A DNA stretch of 64,000 nucleotides, from the NCBI GenBank assembly GCA_009869945.1, contig WIXG01000086.1, positions 124,001 through 188,000 of the forward strand, read 5' to 3'. This DNA is from Mesaphorura yosii (taxonomy: Eukaryota > Arthropoda > Collembola > Poduromorpha > Tullbergiidae). The notes beneath the pieces were generated by a model that made no database searches, was not told the origin of the DNA, and worked only from the letters and a program-made list of their open reading frames with translations. Every line of letters starts with the position of its first letter. Position 1 is the first letter of the stretch. Shown here piece by piece: positions 37,722-50,800 of the stretch. Position numbers and translations under genes: made by a program.

Positions 37722-40700
37722 ATGGATAGTGGAATCAGATTGATTAAAGGGAATTCCGAGATACAAATCCGACGGGGAGTGCATGCGGCCTGGACGCCAG
37801 AGCAAAATAGCAGGAGCCATGGACAATTGCGCAGTGGATGCGGACAGTTAAATAAAGTTTAACCAATTCATTTCTAAAAGTGCCTGGCATCGGCTTTGCG
37901 ACTTTGTTGCACTGATTTACCTTGCGATAGCAATGAATCAACATCAGCCTTCCATAAAATTGTTAAATTAGTTTGCCAAGTCGTTGGGTTCAGAAGCGAG
38001 AAGGAAAGGGGAAAGCGGCCGAGAGAAGATAGCATTAGTCATTTGCATTTCCCCCACTAAAGGAGTAAAGATGGAAAACTGATTTAAATTGCCGTCGCTT
38101 CCAGCCAACTGCACACTTCAGGTTCACAGGAGTCGAGTTCTGCTTCACAGGCTCTATTCATAAGATGAGAAGAAAGTCCGCCGCACGGGCCAACGCATAG
38201 TTTCATTTAGAGTGTTGGAATAATAATACGTCGTTAATGATATCCATAACGATATACAAAACATAATAGATTTGCCTTAACACTTGACTCGTACTGACTT
38301 GAGGGAAAGTTGAAAGTGGTACAAGAATGTTTCGGAGTCTGGTCTGAAGCAGCGACGGAAGTTTGATAACTTTTTACTCTTTGAACTGGTTTCCTATGAC
38401 AAAGATGCAGAAGAGGGCAAAGTTAACGTCCTTTGTCATTATCCTAATTATTACCTTAATTACAGTGTGTATATCGTGGTTGGGCTTACTGCCACTCTCG
38501 CGCCGCCCTCAATGCAAGCGTCAAGGACCCAGGCTCACGGTGTATTGCCTAATTGAACTCACTATGTTGTAGTTTGCGACTTATCAGACCATTAACACTC
38601 ATCAGAAATGGTCACCCTCGTCATTAACGTATTCTTTGCTATGTTACTGTATTATCTTTCCAGGGCAAACCCTTTCATTCAAATGAGCTGTGCATAACAC
38701 CCTAAATTAGTAGGCTGAGGTGTTGTGTGCTGAATCAAACGAAACGCTGCCTCATCGGTCTACTACACATTCCTGTTCCTACTCTCAGCCCACAATCAGT
38801 AACCACAACGCTTCTCATTTCCTAAACTATGGACGTTACAGTAGGAATGGAAGAGGCAGTTTCCCTTTCAAAGCCGGTTGAATTTTACAAGACGATAAAG
38901 ACATTATTACTACACATCACGATTACACAAAGCAAAGCGGAGGGTTATTAAAAATTATATTGCGTTACAACAGAAATGATGTAATTTAACCTGTGCCACG
39001 CGCTGCTTGACTTTCCAAGCCTAAATGATCTACCTTGAGCTATTTTGAGTGTAGGTTGTTGCGGTAATGTTGTTGGCTTTCTGAAGGCGAAATGGTGAGG
39101 CAAATGAGTGAGAACATTAGTTGGAGATTTCTATGAAAAGTTCTTCGCTTTCACTGGCTCCTCTCATTTTTTATTCTCCTGTAATTTGTTGCCAGTCTTC
39201 ACATGAGTACCGGCGAGCAGAGTCTCTCTTTAATATAACGTCTTGCTTGTTCGACTATAATTTCTTCTCCCTTCGTATCACCAGCGCAGGGATCAGAACA
39301 TACCGATTCACGACGGATGCTTCGGTGATCGCTCTACGCACTCTTGATGAATGGTCGATTGTATGGATAGATTCTGGGAGCAAGTATAATTTGTATTTGG
39401 TACGCGTCATTAGGGAAGTGGTTTCATGTTATGCGAATGGACGACTGAATTCTCAGTACGCGTTACATCTACGTACCTGTTTAAGCTCTGCGCAGTTCCC
39501 TATGCGGACGCAGTGGAAATTTTGTAGCAAATTTGTGCTTCATGCCGTCGGTGCATGCGCTTCGTCTGCAGTGCGCTGGAGAAATTGCGATTTTGTGTAT
39601 CGTATGAACCTGCTTATTACATGATTGCATTAGGCCGTGTACTCGCGTGTTTATGCATCAGAGCACGGCTCGCGAAAAGAGAAAGGCGTTTTTCACTTTG
39701 AGTAGCTGTGATGGCATAATGAGACGGAGTCTGGGGAATTTAAACTGGCGTTGGAAATGATAAATACTTTGGGAAGCGATTCCACGTATTTATTTATGGG
39801 AGGAAATACGCACGCAGCCAACACCGTGCACAAAGCGCCGAGAAAGATGATAATTTATTTTCAAGTGAGCCTGTTATGAAATTTTTGTGTCATTTTCCAA
39901 CATTGCATTTTTCTCTCGGCGCGGCGTATTTCGTATTCCGCAGATGCAAGTTCGGAGCGTTGGCTGTTGATAGTTTGTGGAAAATGCTGCGAGAGCACGG
40001 CAGCAGAATTCAACTGTCATTTGCAGTGACAATGATTTCATCCGGAAATGCTTCAGAGGAGGTTTTTAACTCTTTCTCTCGCTCAGTTGCTCCGACTCTT
40101 TAGTCTAACTACTCTCTTGAAGATTTTATTTTATAGTCTGCTCTCCGTCGTAGTCTCACTCCGCCGCTGTTGTACCGTGCTGTTAGTAATACGCTGCCGC
40201 TGTGATGTGTATATCTCATGCTGATGATGATGACGAAGAAGCTCTCCAAGAGTTACAAGAGTCTTAACTGCGGAGAGGCGCAACGAATTGGTGGCTGCTG
40301 AGCGAGAGAACGAGGTTGAAGTTTCTTCCTTTCTCTTGTGGTTTTGATTTATTCGGGATGTTGGATGATTGTAATCAGAAAAAGAGCCAAAAGACATTTT
40401 TTCCTCCGCTGTTGTTGAGGAGCACAAACAACCAACAAACACTTGCCACTCTGTGCTCGGAATTGGTATGAGATCGTGCGGAGCAGAAGAAGACTCCGAT
40501 GGTGCAAATATCAAGAAATTTTATTTGCTGAATTCATGAGGTCCCGTGCCTTTCTCCTTTCCTTTCTCTCAGGTTTGCTGTTTAGATTATTATTCCGAGG
40601 TACGGGTTGAATGGGAAGAACTCGAGTGTCATTCTCTTTCTTTCTGCTCGCTGTACCGCACTGCTTCACCTCACAACATAAATACAATTCAGATTACTTC

Positions 40701-43700
40701 GTCCTTCGTGTGCGGATCTCTTTTCATCAAACCGTTATGAGCTGAAAAATATGCATGCATGGATTAATGCGAAAAGATGAAATGCGGGCGCGTCAGGCCA
40801 CTGACAGGCATTTCTCGCCTCTAATATCCTGTAATAGGATAAGGAGAAGCGACGCAAGAACGGGTTTGAGTGAGTGTGAAGATTTCAAAAGAATTTCTAA
40901 ACTGTCTTTCTCCTTGTCTCCTTACACTTGCGATTGCAATCATGCCTTCCAAGATTGAGATGATTTCTCACGTACGTACCTCCGAGAAGACTCCGCGTCT
41001 GACAAACACTCTCGACCCGTTCGTCCTCCTCCACTTTCCTTTCAGCATGCACTCATTGAATAAATCAACTCAAAAATGCATAACTAATGTCATGTCTCTC
41101 CACTTACGCCGCTGTCCTCTTCCTGCGAAATGTCTTTCTCCAGAGCGAAGTTACAAGATCGAAATCTCCTTCTGCTTCCACGAACGACCACCTTTTCATC
41201 GTCACCTCCCTGCTCGCGGAGAGAGAACAGACCACCACATCTGTGCATATGTAAATTGTGCGTCACAGACTACTTAGAAATTGCGGACCATTTCCCACAC
41301 TGCTCCACAATTCTTTTCATCTTCGCATTACATTCACATTATGTCAGGAACACATTTTCTGCATACTCGGCAGTTTTTCCGCTGCTAGTCTTTCTCCTTG
41401 TCTTTTGCCATCGCCGATCCAGATTTATGTTCATCACTCACCCCGACATTTTTGGGAAAATGAAATTAATACAGCCGAGCCAGCACTGACAAAGAGATTA
41501 ACGTCTTCTTTTCCTCGCACAAGCAGACACAAGCACGTCGCGCAAAATGACAAGAACTCGGAGAAAGTCATCGTTGTAATATTCAACTATGCTCCGAAGC
41601 GCCTTCACTCGCGAAGGGCTTGATGGTCTGATTATTCTAATATTTCAGACAGTCTCGACGGGGCAATCTGAAAGCATTTATTCATTTATAATCCCAATCT
41701 ATTATACTTTATATTATTACTACGCGCCTATAAAGCTGGCCCCCTACTTGACGTATCCCTAGCGAAAGTCTTCACTAGAGAACAGGACAAATTTGTAAGC
41801 GCCGCACAGAACAGAAGCGCTCGCGGTCGGGAATGGTAAAGCATTATGTATTTACATGTGATTTGAGTGAAGACGTCGATGTATTCGAGTTGGACGGTTT
41901 GAACTTTCACGCTGCACACAAGCCGCAGCTTGCGTGTGGTGCGGTGGCACACCGTCGGTCTCCTGAGAACGAGCGTGAGATAGCGGCTGACTGAGTAAGT
42001 GTGGGGCAGGTGAAAAAGAGTCGACTGGGAGAAAACACGACAAGAATTTATAGTATGCAGGTGAAAACTCTCAGAATATGCATTCTAATCTCTGTGCGGA
42101 GAAATGGATAGTTCAGTCTTCGCTCTACTGCAGCGTATCCGTGCCCGCTGTGTACACAGTTTTTATAAAAAGTTAAACTCATCTGCTGTAGGCTTTCACT
42201 CCACAATCAAATGAAATAAGCCGAGGCCGTGTTTTCAGGAGAAACTCATTTCAACATGCACATTATATCTCAACTCGATCTCCTACACTTCCTACATCTG
42301 CATAGGAAATGTATTTTTCTTCACTTGCTCCTTCAAACACGTTCTCACACATTTCATTTGCTCGCTGTACGGCGTGGCACCATATTAGGAGACATCGGAT
42401 GAGATTAAATGGCAGTTCCATGAGACACGTAGGAAGAGAAAGTTGAGCTGGCGAACAGCGAAGGGTGACTACGCGCTGGAGAAGTAGCGCAGGCATCAGT
42501 GCTCAAGTTCAGCACGGCGGAGATAGCGGCATCACTTTCCTACCTCTTTGCATAGTCCACTTTTTTCCTTGTCTCGTTCCTCTCTCCCATTCTTTTCCTT
42601 TTGTCGGAATAGTGCTAATGTCCGCATTTCATTTCCGCTTCGATGACCTGGAAACCTTCCGATAAGACCGTCGAATTTATCACCAAGTCTCTTTCTTTCT
42701 TCATGCCCGAGCTACTTACTACTCGCTCGCTGTAATAAACTCAACGTTCAGAGACCGATGCGCCACACTTTCACTCGCTCGTCGTCAGCGCAGTCGACGC
42801 AGACGACAAGAGAGGATCCTTGCATGTTTTTCGCTGACTCGACTCTTCTCCGACGCACATATGCATTGCCTGAATGAGAGCAGTTTTCTATTCACACAAG
42901 TTCAATTCCTGTCTTTTATTAAACACGAGATACTCACCGAGGCCAGAAGAGTTGATTACGAACGTCGAATGAATGCCGCTTTGTTCTCTGTTAAGCTGCG
43001 CTAATACAAAGGGGTGTGAAGGTACGATGACGTTAATAGCCTTCGAAATCAGTGTCTAAATTTTGTCATCGAGCCCAGTATTTTCCCACTTCCTTCGCCT
43101 GGCGCTCGCAACCTGCTCCGGTTTCTGACGCTTGACTCGATTTCTTTCACGGTGGAGGCATTTTATGCATTATGCAAGAAAGGAACGCACGGACGCGGTA
43201 AGTCTGCAGCTATTAATATTGGAGAACACCTCGACCTGTCCTCCTCCTCAAATCCATCTTCATCTCCACTCTTGACTTTTCCTGAAGCGATCGGAATAAT
43301 CAGAAACAGAGACCAACCTCTTCGGATCATCTATTATATCTTGGACCCCATTCTGTCGGTTGAATCACGATCGTCCTTGCTTTTGCGAAAGGCAAAGGAA
43401 CTGCTGAAATTACAAATTACACTCAACCTGCGTTAACTCCTTTCCTCTTCACGTCATCCCGTGCTCCATTAAGGACGAGTGCCCTTGGTAACTGCGCGCC
43501 TAATAAAATAGGGAATCACCATTATCATGATCTCGCAGCAAATTGTAATTACTTTTATGAAATATATGCGTAGCTGGAATGAGTGAGACTGTACAGCCGT
43601 TTTGACTAGCTCCTTAAAAGCGGCTCAACCGCCGTCTATCTGTACTGCTTTCTGGGTGTCTAAAAACTCAAGGAAACGCCATAAAATTTACAGAGGAGAT

Positions 43701-44379
43701 AAAAATGAGAAGGCAAGACACAGCGAAGCTAAACAGGGCTTTTGTCGTGCGGGGCAGCAACAAGGCAACGGCAAGGAAAAGAGGCGAACGGCGAAAGTTT
43801 CATTTCCATTCATTGTGCTTTTATTCTAGCCATCAAATGAAAATTTGCTCAGGAAGGAGGAAAGAAACCTCATTTATTATTACATATTTCCCATTCTCAG
43901 TTCCATCTGCAATTTCTCTCGTCTCTCCGCGCGGCTTTCATCGTTCAGCGACAACAGCAACAAGACAACGAAATATTTAGTAACATTTTATGAGCTTCCG
44001 TCTAATGTGCGTCCGGATTACGAGCAGTTAAACGAACGCAAGAAAGTCATCACTTCTCCTCTCGCAGTTATCATCTTGATTCTATCATCAATTTCTATCA
44101 CGGGACATTTTTGCACTATGCAGTCTTGACTGTCACGAGCCAGAGAAAGACTGCGCAATGAGAAAATGAAAATGTGGAAGACACTCGAGAGCCGACGACC
44201 CTCGGCCTCATGGAAGGTGATGCGCGTGGATTTGCAATGAGTGACAGAAGAACAGAGTGATGTCTCAATGTGTATGCATTTTTATTGAATTTTGTGTTGT
44301 TTTTATTTCTACTCCAAAATCTACTACATTTTATATTTGTTTCATGTTTCGTCATCATCATTCACGTATCTCATAATAA
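37722..44379. other. Intergenic stretch, no gene recognised
   Basis: The stretch contains the longest open frame of the window (39,121-39,624, +, about 167 codons). That frame starts at TTG and has no family motif, and one such length is about what chance allows in 64 kb. Pyrimidine-rich CTTTCTC words cluster at 40,548-41,400. A TGATGATGATGA run lies near 40,221. Nothing here can be called a gene. Confidence 0.5.
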
Positions 44380-44830
44380 TATATGATACTGACAATTACG
44401 GCAAGGACCTCGACGAACCTCTCGTATATCAACATCATCATGTCATTAAAACGTAGGTCATAATATTTATATGCATGTTAACATAGTTAACCTTACACTT
44501 ATTACAATAATTTATTACATTTCTTATTGACTCGTGTAAATCTTTAGTTTAGTTATTCGCTGTCATTGTGCAGATGGAACGACGTCACAATGCAGTTACA
44601 GTATAGTAGAGTAAGTAGTGTATCAATTATGCACTGTTATTATTAGTTCATTATACAAATCTTCAATTACCGAACGCAAACTTACCCTCGCTACGTTTCA
44701 AAACACGACAAATTTACTTTCATCTTTTAGTTTAAAAATTTACACCTACATTTAGTATAAGAAATATTTCATATTATATAATTAGTTATTCGTTTTCTTA
44801 TTACTTTAAATGTTATTGCTTGTCAAAAGG
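44380..44830. other. AT-rich block
   Basis: About 450 bases are clearly richer in A and T than either flank, with many TTATTA and TATAAT words and no sustained open frame. It could be a UTR, a matrix-attachment-type region or neutral sequence. The composition is all that can be seen. Confidence 0.45.
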
Positions 44831-47800
44831 AGATTTCTGAAGAGAATCGTAACATACAATTCATCTCGAAAGTTGTGTCGAATTTTAGTTCAAATTCCTT
44901 CACTTTCATATATTTTATCATTGAAGAGAGTGAAAACAACCATTCACAAGTCAAACGACATCAAGAATGCGATGTCATTTGTCACGAAGAAGCAGCCCGA
45001 CAAGAGAGTTCGCGTACAAGAGAGGAGAGAAATGAAATGAACATAAAAAAATTAACAGAAAACAGAGAAAACAAAACGGAACACATTTTTTTTCGTTTTC
45101 CATCTTCCTGTCCATTTCCTTGCGTTGTGTATAAATATATAAATACAGGACCACGTACAGCGCAGTGCGGCCAGCTCGGTGAGTGGTGCAACGCGCTGCA
45201 CTGGAGCAGGAACGAACCGAGAAAATAACAGGAGGAACCTCGTCCGTGTTAGGTTAATATGAAATATGTATCACATATTTATCCGTAGCGTCTACTCGAG
45301 GAACAAAAAGCGGCGACTGACTGAGATGGCAAAGCGGAGAAAGGACAAAGGAAAGGAATTATGAACAAATTAGTATGTCAATGCATACATCACCCGTTAC
45401 TTTTATAACAATATTTCATCACATGCACACCCTCCAATAATACCGCTCACTTGAATTGTGTCTCGCAAAAGAAGTCAAACGATTTTTACTCTATGGTTAG
45501 TCGTCGTCAAGTAGGAATTACGATAATTACATAGCACGACACTCACTTAACTGCAAGACACCGAATCCTATTTACAAGTTCTTCACGACACCAAACACGA
45601 CATTCAAATAGGTTAAACTGTTCATCTTCCTTTTGCATAATGGTTTGTTATTGACTTTCGATACATCGATAGATTCGTTACACTCAAGTAGTCAGCTGTC
45701 CTGGATTTCAATTGTCGCGAGCGCACGCAGGTTCCTCTTATTGTAAAGGTTGTTAAATTGATTTAGTTCTTCGTACCTAACGACAAAATTCTAGAAAGCA
45801 AGCGCCACAGACACAGCCTCGAAGCACAACACATTCAGCACAGTTTCCTTAGACCAGGAACTAGTACAGTGGCATAGTTTGATTTCTCATTTCTTTGGTG
45901 TCAAATTTGACTACACTATTGATTGTTTTCGTAGCGCTGTTTATTGCGTCCAGAGCATAGAGTTATATTTACTGACCAGACAATGATTAGTGTGTGGAAA
46001 CTAGAAAACAAGGACTCCATGCGACTAAGAGCAGCAAGCGCCTGCCGATAGTAATAAAAATTCTTCAAGTAGGTCGGACAAATGAAAAGTTACGGTAGTT
46101 GGCGACGGGGAGACAACGGAACAGCGCGGAGGGAGAAGAATAGACAGCATCGGATCGTGGGTGGAAGAGACGAATGAACGACGGAGAGCAGCGTGCTTAA
46201 GAGAAAGGGAGGAAGCTGAATATTGGAAGTTTTATTTTTCTCTTTATTTTCACTTACGGTGTTTTTCATTCCCAAACAATTGATTTAAAATGAATCTAGA
46301 GGAGTAATCTTTCAATTCCACTCTTTTGCTGTCTCTTCCGTGCAGTCAGATCTACCCATCTAAAACATCGGCTGGTTATCTTCCCATCTACTCAGCTGCC
46401 CTTTTTACATTGCTAGCAGAGCGAAGAAAGAAACACAAAGATTCCAGGGAAATTCTTCTATTTATATCATTCAAGAAATCATTTCATCTAGACAACTCAT
46501 GTGCTGGTGCTTCGTCTCAGGCTGAGCTAAATGAAAACTTTACACGTTTCTGTTTTGAAACATTTATCGGCTCCTTTCCATTTTTCCTTTGCTTTCACTC
46601 TTTGTGTGTGCGTTAAGCTGCGTCTTGTATTTTAATAAGACTACAACAAAGAAACGTCTTCCGTCTAATCCTATTATCAATCGTTTTTTGGTCTCTCATT
46701 CATGCTCGCAAATATTTAGCATTTCATATTATCGCGTCCTTAATAGATTCGCAGACTATTCTTTGCATTAATTCAAACAAGAAAAATGTTAAATATATTT
46801 TTGATTCACAAAATTAAGCCTCTTCTATCTCTATTTCATTGGAAGATTCATGATTATAATTCCGTATCTCTCTCCACTTTAATTCAGACCAAATAAACTT
46901 ATGAGTGGGTGCGACTAATCCGCGGAATAAGAAACTCGTTGTGTAGGTTGCAATGCATTTTCGGATCGCAAAATGCGCATATTATATAAGATGAATTAGA
47001 AAGAACAGAAACAACTTTTGAGGCTTTGCCATTTCGTTAAGACGTTAATGCATTCGAGCTGAAAAAGTTTCCTTGAAAGAAATTTGCTAATTTTTTCTGT
47101 GGTTCAATCGGAACAGGTTCCCAAGACTAGTGAGACATTTACCCATAATTATGCACTTTCTTTTAATAAAATATTTCTGGAAGTTAGGCCAAGAACTTCT
47201 AGGTGCTCAAACTTCAATACCTTCTGCTCTCAAGAATAACTCATTTTCGGATGAAGAATCGAGAAGCCAGGTGCTGGTTTTTGGAAAATTGGAATCATAG
47301 TCCTGAATTAGTTTTAGTAATCGAAGACAGTCGAAGGAGCAAAAAGAGAGAAGTGCAATTGGCAGATAGTATAAAGCAGTTTCAGATTCTGACTATCACA
47401 AATGACTTGCTTCGATCTAACCTCCCAAATTTTGGTAACAGTAAGACATTTTGCATATGAATCAATCCTTATTACCAAGCACTCAAGATAGAAAAGAGGT
47501 CAGAGGCTGACGAGTCGTGACGAGTAAACCAGTGCGCGATGCACTCGCACACTGGCGCTGGTTTAGCTAGTTCAGGCAATTCGGAGTTAATAATGGCCGT
47601 CGATTTCTTCGGAGAAATAATCAGGATACACGAAGAGGTATTTCCGCTGCTACAAATTAAGTGGAGAAAGAAATATTTTCAAGCCAGAATCGTTGTTAGC
47701 CATGAACGTTACAATTTTTCAACGCTGGCGAAGCTGTCTGGCACTTATTTCTTTGCACTGAGTGTTCTTCCACTCGCTTGATAATAATTCTCTCACCTCG

Positions 47801-50800
47801 TCATTATCAGGCCTGAACTGCGAAGCAAATCGGAAAAGAAAGTTGCTATAAATTATGGCGTTTGTACGTGAGTGAGTGTGGTTGATATTATTTAATTTTC
47901 CGAGGCAGGAGTGGAAGGTAGGCTAAAGTCGGTTCGGATGTTATTATTGAGCCTTCACACTGGTGTTTCAAGATCGGCCAGGAAAGGAGGTAAATCCATT
48001 ACAAGCACACATTAAATAATATATAGACGAAGAATAAGTGCCGCTATTGTTATTATAAGGCCAAATATTTCGCAGAACGTGACTACAGCTGCAGCATCAA
48101 AATGAAGAACAAACATCCCAATAATCAATATAAATAGAATTCCCACTCTTGGAGCTACTTTTCAAACTAATACACGAGCCTCAGACATCTTTAAAACGTA
48201 CGCTGATGATCGTGAATTAATCCTGACCCAGATTATCTGCTTTAATCCATTTAGAAGTTGCAACTGAAAGGAGTGGAGGATTTTACCCAAATTAATTCAA
48301 GAGGGAGGTGCAGGCGTTTACGTATTTATACGAAGAGCACATTACTCCAGCTTGAGTTGCACAAATAAGTTTGTTCAGACGCCGAGATTTCATTCTAGTT
48401 TGGTTTGTTCACAATTGGCAATGGTTGTGGGGCCGCGTACACGACTTGCGTGTTGAAAGCGACCTGGTGTTGATGGTTTCACTGGTTGATACTCCCAATA
48501 GGATTGGCAAAAGAAGCCGAGAGGATAAATGTTTTCCTTAGGGCCCATCCATCGCACCTTCCACCAGACCACATTTTATCGATTCAACTCAAACAACAAT
48601 AATACACGCACGTACTCACTACTTTACTTGCACAAATGTATGGAGGAATAAGAGAAATTCGTGGTTTGGATTGGAATGGTGAAAGTTCGTTCCTGAATGT
48701 GCATCAATTCGATCGAGATTTACATACAAAGCGTCCTTCTCTCATCTTATAACCACCTTTAACCCATGAATAAGTCCTTTACTTTTCCTGAAGAATACGA
48801 ATAAGTGGAAGACGGCGATTCAGAGCGGGAAATCGATGCTATGGAGCGAGACAGGAAGAAAAGGAAGCGGCAGCGTGTACGCAGAAAGAAGAAAAAGATG
48901 AACGTGGCATAAGCTGCTGTTCTGAGCAAGCCAGCGAGAGAAAGTTGAGGAAAGATGAAATCGTAATATAAAAGTACAAGTAAAGCAAAGTACGACGCAC
49001 AGATGGATGACGACGGAGAGGGCACTGTAATAACAAAATGAGGTTGACAAAAAGAAAGGAAGAGAAGGATGGATGGATGTTCTAAATAATACTCATTGAG
49101 TTATGGCTTTGGGTGAGAGCAGTAACAGACAGATTTTCCTCTCGTACAACTTTCTCCGGTCTAACCCTTTACTCCCGACGACACGGCGATATATTCTCAT
49201 GCAATTTCTCCAAAGTGTCTGCAAAGCTGAACATGAGCTGTAAAAGTAATAAGTAAAAAGCCCTTGAGTCTCTTCTCCACAAGTACTGCCAAGTGCTCGA
49301 AGAAACAAAAGCATGCTGCGTCATGGCGGTCCTATTGAGATCTTTCGAGCTATTTCGGTCAAAGAGCTTGTCCCATCAATTGACCAGTAACAACTGACCA
49401 AATAAATCCAATGCAATTTCTCACAAAATTCGAATCCAAGAAACCGAGCAAATAATCTCGCGAGAAACCCCCTAAATCCGCCTAGGTTATGTAATTGACT
49501 CCAAAGTCAACCTGGAATTTTTCACAGCGAGTAAATCGGGTTTGCGATATGCGGAGCGATGCACAGAGCGCCTACAGTGTGTTTGAGACAGAGTGAAAAA
49601 TGTTTTCCTCAATTCGTTCGTGCATCGTTCAAGACGCAGCAGCCAAGGAGCGAGTGTTTCCAGGACGGAACTGAAGCTCACTTTCCTTATTGATTTTGTT
49701 CTTTTCCTCTTCGCGAGCACTCATATTACAGAAATAGATATTGCCACAGGAATAAATTGAACTTATTGTTATCCCATGAATAATCTCTTGCCATCCATCC
49801 AAAAACTAACCTCCAGCCGAAAGAAAAGGGAATCTGAGTCAAAGTCTCGGCGACAAGTCTTCAGACAATTGAATTATGCGTTTTACTATTCTACAAGCTC
49901 AGCTTGTACAAACTCTCGGATGATTGCATGAACGAACTCTTGTTTTAACATAATTGTGATGAGCACACATTCGTCAGCACACAACCAACGACTCCTCAAC
50001 CGATTTTTTCCCTTCAACTCACAACCCAGATAAAACTGATCGAACACTCTAAGCCGAAAAGACGACGGAAGAAGCCAAAGCTGAGCCGAGATCCGCCTCC
50101 AAGTAAACAGAAAGGAATACAAATTACTCAAGACGTGGAACTCCGCTTAAATAAAAATGATCCCCAGGTCGTAGCAAATTCATTTTCCATGCAAATGGTC
50201 TAGAAGTAGGAACTCAAGATACGGTATTCCCAAACATATGCTGCTGTGGGGTAATCACAGCAACAGTCTCGCCAGAATACTCGGTTTAAAACACGGTAAA
50301 GTGACTCGACCTGTAGCATTCGTAATTAACTTGATGGCTTGTTTGAAAGCGCACATAAAATTTTAAGCAGGCCTGGACAGCATAAAAATGGAATCAAATT
50401 ATTCATTGTCTTTTTGCTATCGAAGTTTTATTCACTTGGAAATGAGCGAACATACTTTTGTAGAAAAACTGAATTTAAACTCCGTACATGTGGGCAGTTA
50501 CGAATGCGGCGCGAGTCGTACGGGTGAGTAATGCAGGAAGCACGGACACACGGTGAAGCATTTTCCTAACCTAGATTTTGTCATACTGTGCTGTCTCGTC
50601 CTGGTTGGAGTTCACTTGGATAAGAGTTTAAAACAAGAAGGATTTAACTTTCCCTGTTTTATGATAAGGTAGGAGGAAAGGAAGTGCCAGTCTGAAGAAA
50701 GTCATGCGAGTGAGCGGAGAATAAGAATGCGGAATATAATAACATAATGCACGGAATCCGAATCTTGGCTGCGCTGCGCGAGGCGGACGAGATGGGCAAA

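Noticed and set aside
39121-39624. Longest open frame in the window (about 167 codons, +)
   Set aside because: It starts at TTG, has no domain or motif, no splice context and unremarkable composition. About one frame of this length is expected by chance in six frames of 64 kb.
40131-41623. Cluster of 119-135-codon frames in pyrimidine-rich sequence
   Set aside because: The frames overlap each other in several phases and are rich in Ser, Phe and Leu from CTTTCTC words. This reflects low complexity, not coding.
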